Positions 44,259 through 54,372 are shown, numbered from the stretch's first letter. The stretch: DNA of 64,000 bases from Gracilimonas sp040877545 (GCA_040877545.1 JBBDNN010000083.1:1-64000); one strand, 5' to 3'. Notes: generated by a model not told the origin, from the sequence alone. A program made the numbers and translations.

Positions 44259-45125
44259 TTAAGCTTTAGGTGTTGATATCATTTCTTGATCGAGTGATAA
44301 AGCCACTGCTCCTAAAACAGCTACCTGATCTAACTCGGAACATGTAATTTTTAATTTTTGCAAGGATTTGGGATATGCGAAATCTTGCATCGCCGAATGC
44401 ATTTCTTCTTCGAAGAGATCATAAGCGGATTTAATTGAACCGCCGAGAATAATTAAAGCCGGATCATAAGCATACATCACTGCTTTAATGGCATTACCGA
44501 GATGCGTTCCATACTCTTTGTACATCTCGATTGAATTTTGATCTCCTTCTCTTGCCTGTTTATAGGCCTTATCCCCTGCAATATTTTTGTGAATTTCGAA
44601 GAATTGGCCTGAGCAGTAATGCTCAAAAATGGAGTCTTTATAAGGCAACATGCCAACTTCACCAGCACCGCAATTCTCCCCAGACACCAATTTACCATTA
44701 ATTACCAAACCGGATCCAAAACCTGTTCCGAGAATTAGGCCTACAATCGAATTATAACCTTTGCCTTTACCGTAATATTTCTCACCTAATACATAGCAAT
44801 TTGCATCATTATTTATGTAAACAGAAATATTGAATTTGTCTTCGAGGATGTTTTTTAAAGGCACTTTCTTCCAGGCCGGAATATTTTGAACATCATAAAC
44901 AATCCCTTTTTCCACATCCACTACACTCGGCACTCCTATACCTATGCTTTGGACACTCTCCGAGATTACCAGCTTGATAAGATTTTTAATTTGTTCAATG
45001 AGATCATCAGGAACCTGGGACTTAGCAATGGGATGACTTTCCGATCGTTTAATTTTTCCATCTTCGATTCGGGCTACCCTGATATTTGTAGCTCCAAGAT
45101 CTATCCCTATGGTACAATGTTTCAC
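44259..45125 (-). CDS. ROK family sugar kinase
   Basis: A 288-residue ROK (repressor, ORF, kinase) family kinase. The N-terminal phosphate loop GIDLGATNIRVA, NDANCYVLGEKYYG with the catalytic Asp, and ILGTGFGSGLVINGKLV are clear. The usual zinc motif (C-x-C-G-x-x-G-C) is absent: at that place it reads HYCSGQFFE. There is no N-terminal helix-turn-helix, so it is a kinase, not a repressor. In this locus it probably phosphorylates an imported hexose or hexosamine, feeding NagB. It is seven bases ahead of the RGLX-like gene. Confidence 0.85.
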   Translation of the reverse strand: MKHCTIGIDLGATNIRVARIEDGKIKRSESHPIAKSQVPDDLIEQIKNLIKLVISESVQSIGIGVPSVVDVEKGIVYDVQNIPAWKKVPLKNILEDKFNISVYINNDANCYVLGEKYYGKGKGYNSIVGLILGTGFGSGLVINGKLVSGENCGAGEVGMLPYKDSIFEHYCSGQFFEIHKNIAGDKAYKQAREGDQNSIEMYKEYGTHLGNAIKAVMYAYDPALIILGGSIKSAYDLFEEEMHSAMQDFAYPKSLQKLKITCSELDQVAVLGAVALSLDQEMISTPKA

Positions 45126-45160
45126 TTTATTCTGTGGTTATCCCTGTTAAATGAATACTA

Positions 45161-46420
45161 TTATGCCTTTGCGGGACTTTCTTTAATTCCAAAATCAATA
45201 GTTTTATTGCTGATAAGTGGCTTGGCCCAAAAGCCAATGCTCAGGATATAGCCAAATGTGATATACAGGAAGAGCATGCCAAAACGCAATCCAATCAGAT
45301 CACCTAATGAACCTACAATCAATGGAACAACCGCTCCACCGGCAATACCTGTAACCAAAATTCCTGAAAAAGAACCGTGATGTTCTGATACTGAATTCAG
45401 CGCCAGGGAGAATATAATAGGCCACATTACAGCAATGAAAAATCCAACCGCAGGAAACATAAACAGGGCTACAGAGCCACTACCAAACAAAGCTACAGTA
45501 AGACAAGCCAGAACAATGGATGTAAACAGAATGAGCACTTTTTTACTGTCCATTATTTTAAGTAGAAACAGGCCTAATAAAGTACCGGCAGTCATCATTC
45601 CCCAAAACCAGGAGACCGTGGATGCCCCAACAGTTTGAGGATCATACCCGTGATAGGTTGAAAGAAATTCTGAAATCCAGTTGGCAACTCCCTGCTCAGC
45701 TCCTACATAACAGAAAATACCAAGGAAAAAGAGTATCACCTTTTTGTTTTTGAGAAGCTCCACATGAGTTGCTAAAGCTCCTACCAGTTCATCCTCTTTC
45801 TTTTCTACTACAGGAAATTTTGAGGCGGAAATAATAGCCACCATTATTAACGCTACAATAGAAAACAGCCAGTACAGGGAAACCCATGGGAGCTCTTCCG
45901 GAACAACAGATGCTAAAGCAGATAAAATAAAATCCTGATTCTCGCTACCCAGGTTTAGCACCAGGTATGAATAAACGAGAGGACTTAAAAAAGAAGCTAA
46001 ACCAAAGAATAACTGCCCGATAACCGAATTGAAAGCAAAGTTCTCTTCACCACCTGAAACCCGCAAAAGTGGATTAATTGCCACCTGAAGCATGGCCATT
46101 CCCGATCCTATAAGGAACAAAGATCCTACCGCCACCAGGTATTGTGGAAATAGCGCAAAAAGAAATGCTCCAGAAAATGCCACAAGAAAAGCAACAATCA
46201 TTACCCGCTTTTCAGTAAAGCGTTCGATCATTATTCCTGCCGGAATAGACATTACCCCGTAGGCAATAAAAAAGGAAAAGGGTAAAAGAGCTACCAATGT
46301 CAGGCTCAGGTCAAAATCTTCAATAATTTGAGGAACAAGTGGTCCTATTATATTCGTCAAAAAAGAGATAACGAAAAATATGAGTAGAATAAGACCAACT
46401 AAATAATAGTTGCGTTTCAT
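45161..46420 (-). CDS. MFS sugar transporter (FucP/NagP-like)
   Basis: A 419-residue major facilitator with 12 hydrophobic segments, of the FHS type often used by Bacteroidota for fucose, GlcNAc or glucose uptake. Features include FLTNIIGPLVPQI in helix 1, IPAGIMIERFTEKRVMI in the loop 2-3 signature, and the second-half FWGMMTAGTLLGLFLL. It lies between the deacetylase and the ROK kinase genes on the same strand, so it probably imports the sugar released in the periplasm. Confidence 0.85.
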   Translation of the reverse strand: MKRNYYLVGLILLIFFVISFLTNIIGPLVPQIIEDFDLSLTLVALLPFSFFIAYGVMSIPAGIMIERFTEKRVMIVAFLVAFSGAFLFALFPQYLVAVGSLFLIGSGMAMLQVAINPLLRVSGGEENFAFNSVIGQLFFGLASFLSPLVYSYLVLNLGSENQDFILSALASVVPEELPWVSLYWLFSIVALIMVAIISASKFPVVEKKEDELVGALATHVELLKNKKVILFFLGIFCYVGAEQGVANWISEFLSTYHGYDPQTVGASTVSWFWGMMTAGTLLGLFLLKIMDSKKVLILFTSIVLACLTVALFGSGSVALFMFPAVGFFIAVMWPIIFSLALNSVSEHHGSFSGILVTGIAGGAVVPLIVGSLGDLIGLRFGMLFLYITFGYILSIGFWAKPLISNKTIDFGIKESPAKA

Positions 46421-46476
46421 AACCGGTTCGATTTTTTTAGAAATTTAATGTGCTAAGTATTTTTTACTCAATGCTG

Positions 46477-47379
46477 TTATTTACGCAACATCGGGAATAA
46501 TTCCATTATCTGCTCTTCTGTTGGTCGTAATCCATATTCGGCTACTTCAAAGGATTCAGCAAATTTGAATTGAGCAGCTTTTTCTTTGCCATACCATTTT
46601 TCCAAACCAGCGCGTTGTGCTTCACCCATTTCACGTCCTACCCAACGATCTTGCAACCATTGTTTCCTTTCAGCATCACCTTCGGGAACTTCGTCTAATT
46701 GTCCGCTCGTCCATGGAAGCCATTCATACATTTGTGAAACGTGAGCGTCTAGCCCATCAACTTTTGTATCGATTACTTCGTCTATGCCAACCACAATATC
46801 GTGGCTGAAAGGGTTGGGTTTTTGAAAGCCATCCGCCATATAAAGGAAGAGTGGGTTTTTATCCAGGGGTGGGGTGTCTGGTGCTACATTCGGAACAATT
46901 ACCATGTATGATGCATCCATGACCAGTTTACCGGCATTTCTGTGGTCGGGATGATAATCGTTCGGACGTAAACCCAGGACAACATCGGCATCCCATTCTC
47001 TGATTTCGCGAATTACTTGCATCCTTACATGTAAATCGGGAAGAAGTTCGCCATCATGGTTATCCAGCACTTTATACTCATCAATTCCGAGCCGGCGTCC
47101 AGCTTCAGCGGCTTCATCGCGTCGTCGTTTAGCTAACGCTCCGCCACCTTCTGAATAGTGGCCAGCGTCTCCACTGGTTAATGAAACAAATTTCACAGCG
47201 TGCCCCATTTTAGCAAAAAGAGCAGCAGTACCACCCATCTTTACATCACCATCATCGGGATGGGCAAAGATTGCTATTATTCTTAACTGATCTTCACTTT
47301 GATTTTGGGCAACGGCTTCTTGATTTAAGCTGCTCATTAATAAGGCAGCCACGATAAAAAAGTATTTCAGATTTTTCAT
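46477..47379 (-). CDS. Secreted PIG-L family N-deacetylase, first copy
   Basis: A 300-residue protein with a signal peptide (FFIVAALLMSSLNQEAVAQ) and a PIG-L/LmbE zinc deacetylase domain. The motif AHPDDGDVKMGG provides the zinc His and catalytic Asp, and the second His-containing motif is YHPDHRNAG. Family members remove acetyl groups from GlcNAc-containing molecules, including GlcNAc-PI, mycothiol precursors and diacetylchitobiose. Here it is exported and lies in a PUL with MFS, ROK kinase and NagB, so it probably deacetylates amino sugars in the periplasm. It starts a subcluster separated from susD by a strong hairpin. Confidence 0.85.
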   Translation of the reverse strand: MKNLKYFFIVAALLMSSLNQEAVAQNQSEDQLRIIAIFAHPDDGDVKMGGTAALFAKMGHAVKFVSLTSGDAGHYSEGGGALAKRRRDEAAEAGRRLGIDEYKVLDNHDGELLPDLHVRMQVIREIREWDADVVLGLRPNDYHPDHRNAGKLVMDASYMVIVPNVAPDTPPLDKNPLFLYMADGFQKPNPFSHDIVVGIDEVIDTKVDGLDAHVSQMYEWLPWTSGQLDEVPEGDAERKQWLQDRWVGREMGEAQRAGLEKWYGKEKAAQFKFAESFEVAEYGLRPTEEQIMELFPMLRK

Positions 47380-47414
47380 ATAAATAGATTTTTTTCTGCT
47401 GAATAGTAGTGGAT

Positions 47415-47469
47415 ATTTTTTTATTCATCCATTATTGATAATAATACAGTAATGGATGAATAAAAAAAT
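47415..47469. terminator. Strong hairpin between susD and the deacetylase operon
   Basis: A perfect 20-base stem starting ATTTTTTTATTCATCC with a 15-base loop; both strands end in a U-run. For the minus-strand susCD transcript it is a terminator or attenuator, lying 44 bases past the susD stop. It would reduce expression of the enzymes behind it relative to the abundant SusCD pair, unless the deacetylase gene has its own promoter between 47380 and 47414. Confidence 0.85.
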
Positions 47470-47513
47470 CCGAAACTATATATAGGTAATATAATTCCGG
47501 ACTCGTTCAGAGG

Positions 47514-48962
47514 TTAAAGTGAATTTTGTTCCATTGCTCCAGGAGCCGAATCCAGTTCTCTTTGAGGTATTGGATAAAGAAGCCTGATATCAGATTCAGT
47601 AATATTGGGATTATCAAAATGATCAACCATTACTTGTTTAGCTACACCAAAGCGGCGTAAGTCTGGCCATCTTTTGAATTCAATTGCGAATTCACGCCGG
47701 CGTTCATTCAACAGCTTTTCTTCGAATGTTCCCGGAAGGTTTTCTACCGGTTCTGTTAAGCCGGCACGACCTCGTACATCATTGATCAACCCATTTGCTT
47801 CACCACTTTCTCCAATTGCTTCTGCAAGCATCAGGAGAACATCGGCATATCTGAATACAATAAAGTTGTTATCAGCATCAAAGGCATCAAAAGGGGTGCT
47901 TTCGTATTTTTTCACAAAATAGGTGAAATCGGTGTCGGCGGTATCTACCAATACACTATCGAAAGTTCCGCCCCAGAATCGCTCGTCATCATCCTCATAT
48001 ATTGAAAGGACATCACTTGTAATAACTTGTGGAGCATTACCGCCGCCAACACCGCCGGATGTTCCAAATGGAGTGTAGAATTCGGTATAAGAACTTCCTG
48101 TTCCCGTTCCACCAGATTTGTACTGAATCTCAAAGATTGATTCTATGTTATGCTCATTAGTAATACCAAAAATGTCAGCATAGTTTGGAACCAGGTCATA
48201 CTCCTCAGAATCTATTACACGTCGAAGTGCAGCTTCAGCAAGAGCATCATTTCCATTTGTTAAATGAACCAGGCCAAGTAAAGTAGCGGCAGCACCTTTT
48301 GATGCTCTGCCAAGATTCTCCCCGGTTAAGGTGGAGCCAAGGGGCAGAAGGTTTTCTGCTTCTTCAAGATCACCTGCTATCTGATCATAGATAACACTTG
48401 CTGATACCTGATTGATTTCCACACTGGGACCTGAAACCTCGTCCAGTTGTAAAGGAATATTCCCAAAGATAACGGCGAGGTTATAATAGAGAAGTGATCT
48501 AATAAATAATGCTTCCCCTTTTATTCTATCACCTAAGCCAGAAGTATTAAACTCCATATCATCTACTCTGGCCAGAATTACATTTGTTCTGGCAATACCA
48601 CGATAGGCGCCTGCCCATGTAGTTTCCAGTTCTGTAGCTGAAGCTAATTCATTGAATATTTCCAGGCGGTACAGGGTTTCTGCTAAACCGGTGTTACCTC
48701 CACCATTGCTGGTGTTATCTGATCTCATTTCATGAAAAAGAGCATAATTTCTGCCATAAGCATCATTATGGGCAAGCGCAGCGTATGCGCCATTAATTGC
48801 CACTATGAAATCAGAATCTGTGCGGTAGAAATTTTCAACGTTACGATCCGAGTGAGGTGCAAGTATGGTAAAATCATCCCCACATGAAACTGCTAATAAA
48901 AGCACTGGAATAACCAGTATTAATGTTTTTAGTTTTTTCATTTTATTCATCATTTTATTCAA
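47514..48962 (-). CDS. SusD/RagB family glycan-binding lipoprotein
   Basis: A 482-residue outer-membrane lipoprotein (lipobox LAVSC) that caps its SusC partner and binds glycan at the cell surface. The SusD/RagB helical repeats are evident (FIVAINGAYAALA near the N-terminus, ALFIRSLLYYNLAVIFG in the middle, ADVLLMLAEA). The C-terminal LLNERRREFAIEFKRWPDLRRFG is the most typical part. Several starts are possible within MNKMMNKMKKL; all leave the signal intact. It follows susC by seven bases. Confidence 0.93.
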   Translation of the reverse strand: MNKMMNKMKKLKTLILVIPVLLLAVSCGDDFTILAPHSDRNVENFYRTDSDFIVAINGAYAALAHNDAYGRNYALFHEMRSDNTSNGGGNTGLAETLYRLEIFNELASATELETTWAGAYRGIARTNVILARVDDMEFNTSGLGDRIKGEALFIRSLLYYNLAVIFGNIPLQLDEVSGPSVEINQVSASVIYDQIAGDLEEAENLLPLGSTLTGENLGRASKGAAATLLGLVHLTNGNDALAEAALRRVIDSEEYDLVPNYADIFGITNEHNIESIFEIQYKSGGTGTGSSYTEFYTPFGTSGGVGGGNAPQVITSDVLSIYEDDDERFWGGTFDSVLVDTADTDFTYFVKKYESTPFDAFDADNNFIVFRYADVLLMLAEAIGESGEANGLINDVRGRAGLTEPVENLPGTFEEKLLNERRREFAIEFKRWPDLRRFGVAKQVMVDHFDNPNITESDIRLLYPIPQRELDSAPGAMEQNSL

Positions 48963-48969
48963 ATTTCGA

Positions 48970-51900
48970 TTAGAAGGAGATGTCTATACCAACCTGGAAA
49001 GCCCTGGAAAGCGGATATGTACCATAATCCTCTCCGGGTGTTAACCCGCTACCTGGCTGTAGATTCACTTCTGGGTTAAAGCCGGTATAGTCGGTCCAGA
49101 TTGCAACATTAGTAACAGAGCCATATAGACGTACATTACTAGCGAAAGAATTTACTACGTCAAGCGGCAGGTTATATCCTAATGTGATGTTTTTTAGCTT
49201 TACATAAGAACCATCTTCTACCTGGTATGATGATTCTCGGTTGTTATTTCCAGCTGAAACACGGTCAGCTTTTGGATCTATACCATTACCTGGCTGTTCA
49301 GGTGATATCCAACGATCATTGAGAACAGCATAACTTCCAAAGTTTGCTTCTCCATTGCGAAGATGCCTCATGGTCAAGTTCAGGATTTCACGTCCTTCAA
49401 CACCTTGGATAAAGAAGCTGAAATCAAGATTTTTCCAGTTAAAACGGTTGTTAATACCCCATACCAGATCTGGATGATAACTTCCAAGAACGGTTCGGTC
49501 ATCCGCGTCAATAAATCCGTCTCCACTCACATCTCGAAAACGGAAATCACCGGGAGTGGGATCTCCTTCTAAATCTACTGGAGCATTATTTATTTCTTCT
49601 TGTGTCTGGAAAATCCCTTCTACTTCATAACCATAGTAACTACCAATCTCAGAGCCTATCTGAGTAATATGGCGCACACCGGCAGCACCTGGAACCAGAA
49701 TGGGATCTCCTTCAGGGCCCAGAGTTTTCACTTCATTATGATTAAAAGCTAGATTCAAGTCAGTTGACCAGTTAAAGTTACTCACCACATTTCTGGAGGT
49801 TAACTGCACCTCAAACCCTTTATTTTCAACTTCACCTACATTTGTTAAAGCACTCATAAATCCTGTTACGGATGGAATGTTAACATTTAGCAGAAGGTCT
49901 TCGGTTTTACTAATGTAGTAGTCAAATGAGCCATAAAATCTGTCATTGAGAAATGCATAATCAACACCCACATTCATTTGTCGGGTGGTTTCCCATGTTA
50001 ACTCATTATTACTTAGTGTAGTTGGTACTACCCCAGATGCAACCTGGTCGTTAAACACATAGCTTGAGGAGGAAAGCAATCCAATGGAACTGTAGTTACC
50101 AATTTGAAAGTTTCCTGTTACCCCATAACTAACACGAGGCTTTAATTGATTAAAGAAGTTTACATCTTCCATAAATGGCTCGTTGGTTACTTGCCAGCCA
50201 AATGATGCGGATGGGAAAATCCCGGTTTGATCTTTAAAACCAAATCGTGAGGACCTGTCGGAGCGGATGCTTCCTGTAAACATATATCTGTTTTTGAATA
50301 CATAATTGGCACGAGCCAAGGCAGATACTAATGTCCATTCTTCAATAGCCTGACTACCACCGGTAATTTGTCCACCACCTACTGTTTTCACCTGGTCATC
50401 AGGGAAATTTTGTGCAATTACACTATTGCGTTCGTCTGTTTGTTTTTGGACGGTATATCCAGCAACTGCATCCAGTCTGTGATCTTCTCCAAAAGAATCA
50501 ACATAGCTCAAAGTATTTTCCCACAGGTAATTGAAGCTTTGAGCAGAGGAAGATTGAGCATAAGGCCTTGGATCTCCACCACGGTAGTATAACTGAGTAC
50601 CTTGATAAAATGATCTTTGATAATTATCTACATCGTAACCCACCAAAGATTTAAACTCCAGCTTATCCATAATTTCATAGGTTCCATATAGGTTACCAAA
50701 AACCCTGTTGTTCTTGATTTTTTCATCAATGAAATCTCTAACAGCTAGTGGATGGTTTGTAGTTGTCATTCCGCCAACTAAACTGTTATGACTGCCATCT
50801 AATTGCCGGTATGTTCCATCTTCATTATAAGGACTAACCACCGGGGAGTTTGTCATAGCTGAATAAATAATTCCAGGAGGTGTTCCAAAATAAGGAGCAT
50901 TGGCTGACTTTCTATCGTTTTCTGTGAATGCGGCATTCAATTGAAAACCAACTTGGATATCTTCAGAAATGTCGCCGGTTAAATTAGTTTTAACGGAATA
51001 GCGATCAAAATCTGACCCACCAATTATACCGGATTGATCTAAAAATCCACCAGCAATTAAGTAAGTCATATTTTCAGAACCACCGCTCACTGACAGATCA
51101 TAATTTTGCAAACGAGCTGTTTCAAGCACTAAATCAAGCCAATCTGTATCCGTACCATCCCAGTTTACATATTCTTCCGGGATTATATAATTGGTATTAT
51201 AATCATCAGTTCCTTCTTCAGGACGTCCTACATTTGTATTAGGATCATACTGCGGATTATAAAGAGGACTATTTTCATTTAAAGGATCTGCATCTCTTAA
51301 ATAGGTGTTGTTACGACTATCTTTTGTATAAGCGATTATCTCTTCTGCATTCATTAAATCTGGTGTATTAAACACAGTTTGAAAACCAGTATATGAGCGC
51401 ACATTAACTTGTGGTGCCATATTCTTTTGCCCCTTTTTTGTTGTTACAATAATAACACCATTTGAACCTCTTGAGCCATAAATAGCTGCTGCAGAAGCAT
51501 CTTTCAATACTTCAATAGATTCTATGGTATTAGGATTGATTGAAGCAAGAGGACTTGCGGGTGGTGGTTGAAAAGAAGCCCTTTGCGAGCCAACCTGTCC
51601 CTGCTGGTCAACATTTTGTGAAAGGGGAACACCATCAATCACATAAAGAGGATCGTTACCGGCAGAAATAGAACCGGTACCACGAATTGTGATTTGAGGG
51701 GCAGCACCCGGCTCGCCACTACTTTCAGCCACATTAACTCCAGCTAAACGGCCTTGCAGTGCATTTTCAAAGCTGGTTACCGGGCTGTTTTCAATAGTCT
51801 CTGCGCGGATGGAGGCAACAGAACCAGTAACTTCTGTTCGCTGTTGTGTACCATAACCTACCACAATTACATCTTCAAGGGCGGCCATATCCACTTCTAA

Positions 51901-52578
51901 CTCAATATTAAAAACGGTGGTATTCCCAATTGGTACTTCATGTGTTTTATAGCCAAGAAATCTTACAACCAATATCTCTGCATCATCTGGCACAGTAAGT
52001 TCAAAAGTACCATCAGCCTGTGTGCTTGTACCAATGTTGGTATCTTTCACAAGCACATTGGCCGCGGGCACCGGATCACCAGTTTCAGCATCAGTTACCG
52101 TTCCCCTGATATCCTTTCTCAGTACTTTCTTCTCGATTGGAGGTATAGGAGAATTTTTTACTAGTAAAAGCTCTCTGTTTTTTGAAACTGCAGCCTCAAA
52201 ACCAGTACCTAGCAAAGTGGTTCGTAAAGCGTTACTAACCGTAGTATGCCTTACATCTACGCTGATTATCTTTTTTAGGATTTCTAAATCAGCATTAACG
52301 GCTATCCCTAGATTTGCTTTTTTTGCAATCTCTTTTAGTACATCCCCTAACATAGCATCTTCCTCTGCAATAGAGATAATGCCTTTGAGTTCAGGAATAG
52401 CGTCTGAATAATCTTTTACTGTATAGTATAGATTAGTTTGCAGATTATTTGAAGCTGATGTTATCAATTGTGCATTTGCAGTAGTGTTACCTACCTGAAA
52501 TACAACAATTGCCAGAACTGCATATGTAAATGCCCTTCTCATCATTTTAGTAACTATTGTTTTCATAAATATCCTCAT
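48970..52578 (-). CDS. SusC/RagA family TonB-linked outer membrane receptor with STN domain
   Basis: A 1202-residue TonB-dependent transporter of the SusC type. After the signal peptide there is an STN signalling domain (about residues 60-135, AMLGDVLKEIAKKANLG), then a carboxypeptidase-D-like beta domain (GTVTDAETGDPVPAANVLV), the plug with VIDGVPL and IYGSRGSNGVIIVTTKKG, and the 22-strand barrel ending in ...YPLSRAFQVGIDISF. The STN domain means it signals through the FecR/ECF sigma pair encoded just upstream. Pairs with the next gene, SusD. Confidence 0.95.
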   Translation of the reverse strand: MRIFMKTIVTKMMRRAFTYAVLAIVVFQVGNTTANAQLITSASNNLQTNLYYTVKDYSDAIPELKGIISIAEEDAMLGDVLKEIAKKANLGIAVNADLEILKKIISVDVRHTTVSNALRTTLLGTGFEAAVSKNRELLLVKNSPIPPIEKKVLRKDIRGTVTDAETGDPVPAANVLVKDTNIGTSTQADGTFELTVPDDAEILVVRFLGYKTHEVPIGNTTVFNIELEVDMAALEDVIVVGYGTQQRTEVTGSVASIRAETIENSPVTSFENALQGRLAGVNVAESSGEPGAAPQITIRGTGSISAGNDPLYVIDGVPLSQNVDQQGQVGSQRASFQPPPASPLASINPNTIESIEVLKDASAAAIYGSRGSNGVIIVTTKKGQKNMAPQVNVRSYTGFQTVFNTPDLMNAEEIIAYTKDSRNNTYLRDADPLNENSPLYNPQYDPNTNVGRPEEGTDDYNTNYIIPEEYVNWDGTDTDWLDLVLETARLQNYDLSVSGGSENMTYLIAGGFLDQSGIIGGSDFDRYSVKTNLTGDISEDIQVGFQLNAAFTENDRKSANAPYFGTPPGIIYSAMTNSPVVSPYNEDGTYRQLDGSHNSLVGGMTTTNHPLAVRDFIDEKIKNNRVFGNLYGTYEIMDKLEFKSLVGYDVDNYQRSFYQGTQLYYRGGDPRPYAQSSSAQSFNYLWENTLSYVDSFGEDHRLDAVAGYTVQKQTDERNSVIAQNFPDDQVKTVGGGQITGGSQAIEEWTLVSALARANYVFKNRYMFTGSIRSDRSSRFGFKDQTGIFPSASFGWQVTNEPFMEDVNFFNQLKPRVSYGVTGNFQIGNYSSIGLLSSSSYVFNDQVASGVVPTTLSNNELTWETTRQMNVGVDYAFLNDRFYGSFDYYISKTEDLLLNVNIPSVTGFMSALTNVGEVENKGFEVQLTSRNVVSNFNWSTDLNLAFNHNEVKTLGPEGDPILVPGAAGVRHITQIGSEIGSYYGYEVEGIFQTQEEINNAPVDLEGDPTPGDFRFRDVSGDGFIDADDRTVLGSYHPDLVWGINNRFNWKNLDFSFFIQGVEGREILNLTMRHLRNGEANFGSYAVLNDRWISPEQPGNGIDPKADRVSAGNNNRESSYQVEDGSYVKLKNITLGYNLPLDVVNSFASNVRLYGSVTNVAIWTDYTGFNPEVNLQPGSGLTPGEDYGTYPLSRAFQVGIDISF

Positions 52579-52653
52579 TGCTGTTTTGGTTGTACTCTTA
52601 TTGGCAGCACAAAAGCGCTACCATGGGTTATGCCGTTTTAGCAGCTGATCATT

Positions 52654-53691
52654 TTATTTTTCAACCTTACTAAAACTAACAGTGTCTTGATCTAATTTAT
52701 ATTGGAGCCCCAGAGACATTGAGATGGTTTCCAATACATTGTTGAGTGATCTACTCTTTAGTTCGGCAGTTAACTGTAGCTGCCCGATTTCTTCCGAATG
52801 AAAATCTACTTTTATATCATATTTTCTTTCCAGCTGACGTCTTACTTCTTTCATTGAAGCTTTTTGGAATTTCAAATAGCCATCTTTCCAACTTAAATAC
52901 AAATCCATATCCTCTACATTTTCGGTAACCATATCTTTCTTGTCCAGGTTGAACCTCCCAAGTTTTCCTGCCGTCAATATCACCCCTTCATCAACAGGTT
53001 GTTTTTCCTCTCTAAAGGATACAACGCCTTCTTCAACTACTGTTTGTATAGTTTCTTCTTCTGGAAAGGCCCGAATAGAAAATGAAGTACCTAAAACCTG
53101 CACAACTGTCCCTCGTGTATATATTATAAAGGGTTTATCAGGATTTTCAGCCACATCAAAATAAGCCTCACCCTCCAAATACACTTCCCTTACATCGGCT
53201 TTAAATACATTTGGCAGTGTAATCTTACTATCTGAATTTATTAACACTTTTGTTCCATCAGATAATGTTAACGAGCCTTTTTGTCCTTTATCCATTGAAA
53301 TCTCTTTAAGGATAGACTCTACTACAGGAGATTCCTGGAAATTAATTTTATTAGCACAGACACCTATAAATGCTGCCATCAGAAAAATTGCAGCAACACG
53401 GGAAAATACTGCCCAATTAGAATTGAGTGAAAGTATGTTCTTTGATGGAGTTACTTTTTTTGGACGATCTTTGCTTTCGCTTTCAATTCTGCTTTGGAGC
53501 ACTGCCCAATCAAGCTCCACATCAAAATCTTCCATTGTTTCCGGGTATTCTTTAGACAAATTCCAGATATCGGCAAAATCTTTCATTCGTTCTTCATTCT
53601 CCTTGCTTTTAGTCAACCATTGCTGCACTGCAGCATATTCTTCTGAGGAGCATTCTTTTGCTAAATATTTTGCCAGAAGTTTACTTTTCAC
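52654..53691 (-). CDS. FecR-type anti-sigma factor of the PUL
   Basis: A 345-residue inner membrane regulator. The N-terminal cytoplasmic part (residues 1-90) is the sigma-binding region. A membrane helix lies at about residues 92-112, the FecR domain is at about 125-235 (KGSLTLSDGTKVLINSDSKI, read in part; VYLEGEAYFDVAENPDKPF), and a C-terminal domain (DUF4974 type, LKFQKASMKEVRRQLERKY) contacts the STN domain of SusC. It should release the ECF sigma factor when SusC imports substrate. A candidate promoter lies in front of it. Confidence 0.93.
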   Translation of the reverse strand: MKSKLLAKYLAKECSSEEYAAVQQWLTKSKENEERMKDFADIWNLSKEYPETMEDFDVELDWAVLQSRIESESKDRPKKVTPSKNILSLNSNWAVFSRVAAIFLMAAFIGVCANKINFQESPVVESILKEISMDKGQKGSLTLSDGTKVLINSDSKITLPNVFKADVREVYLEGEAYFDVAENPDKPFIIYTRGTVVQVLGTSFSIRAFPEEETIQTVVEEGVVSFREEKQPVDEGVILTAGKLGRFNLDKKDMVTENVEDMDLYLSWKDGYLKFQKASMKEVRRQLERKYDIKVDFHSEEIGQLQLTAELKSRSLNNVLETISMSLGLQYKLDQDTVSFSKVEK

Positions 53692-53725
53692 TCTGATACA
53701 TTTTTAATGAATTATTGTTTGTAGT

Positions 53726-53754
53726 AAGACAGCCAGGAATTCAGCTACCCCTAA
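53726..53754 (-). promoter_or_regulatory. Candidate PUL ECF promoter A, TTAGGGGTAG-N14-GTCTT
   Basis: On the minus strand between the ECF sigma stop and the fecR start, 35 bases before the fecR ATG. The same bipartite sequence with the same spacing occurs before nagB. Within the spacer further positions also agree (TG, then ATT). Confidence 0.6.
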
Positions 53755-53757
53755 AGT

Positions 53758-54372
53758 TTATTTATAATCTTCAGTATTAATATTGCTTCTTAGAAATTGG
53801 AAAGCTTGAGCAATATGATTTTCAACAGTTTTCCTGGTGATCCCTAATATTTTGGCAATTTCTTTATAGCTTAAGCCATGTTTTCTGTGAAGCTCAAAAA
53901 CAATTCGCTTTCTCTCCGGCATTTCTCCTACAAGTTCCCATATCTTTTTTAGCAACCTCAGTTCATAGTCGCTCAAGTGAGAGTGTTTTGCGTCATCAAC
54001 AAACACCTTCTCTTCTCGTTCTTGCAATTCTTTTTGCATTCCTGATTTAACCCGCAATCTGCTGTTTTGCTTTTCTAATAAATTGAGGGACTGATTGCGT
54101 ACAGACTGGTACAAATAAACTTTAAGCGAATAATTTATTTCCCAGTTTTCACGATTCCTCCAGATTTTCAGAAATACATCTTGAACAGCATCCCGGGCAA
54201 ATTCCCGTGATTTGGTTATGGTATTGGCAAAACGAATAAGTTGATTATGATATTCAAAGAAAAGCTCCTCATATGCTTTTTTATTTCCAGCACGTATCTC
54301 TCTTACTCTATCTCTTTCATTAGATGCTTTCTCCTTCTCATTGCCTTCACTTATATGAGCAAATAATAGCAT
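53758..54372 (-). CDS. ECF sigma factor of the PUL
   Basis: A 204-residue ECF sigma factor of the Bacteroidota FecI-like group. Region 2 is seen around FANTITKSREFARDAVQDVFLKIW, and region 4 in LVGEMPERKRIVFELHRKHGLSYKEIAKILGITRKTVENHI, read in pieces. Upstream residues 1-28 are atypical; the true start may be slightly further in. Followed by fecR, susC and susD, the classical cell-surface signalling arrangement. Its likely targets include two matching promoter-like sites in the window. Confidence 0.93.
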   Translation of the reverse strand: MLLFAHISEGNEKEKASNERDRVREIRAGNKKAYEELFFEYHNQLIRFANTITKSREFARDAVQDVFLKIWRNRENWEINYSLKVYLYQSVRNQSLNLLEKQNSRLRVKSGMQKELQEREEKVFVDDAKHSHLSDYELRLLKKIWELVGEMPERKRIVFELHRKHGLSYKEIAKILGITRKTVENHIAQAFQFLRSNINTEDYK

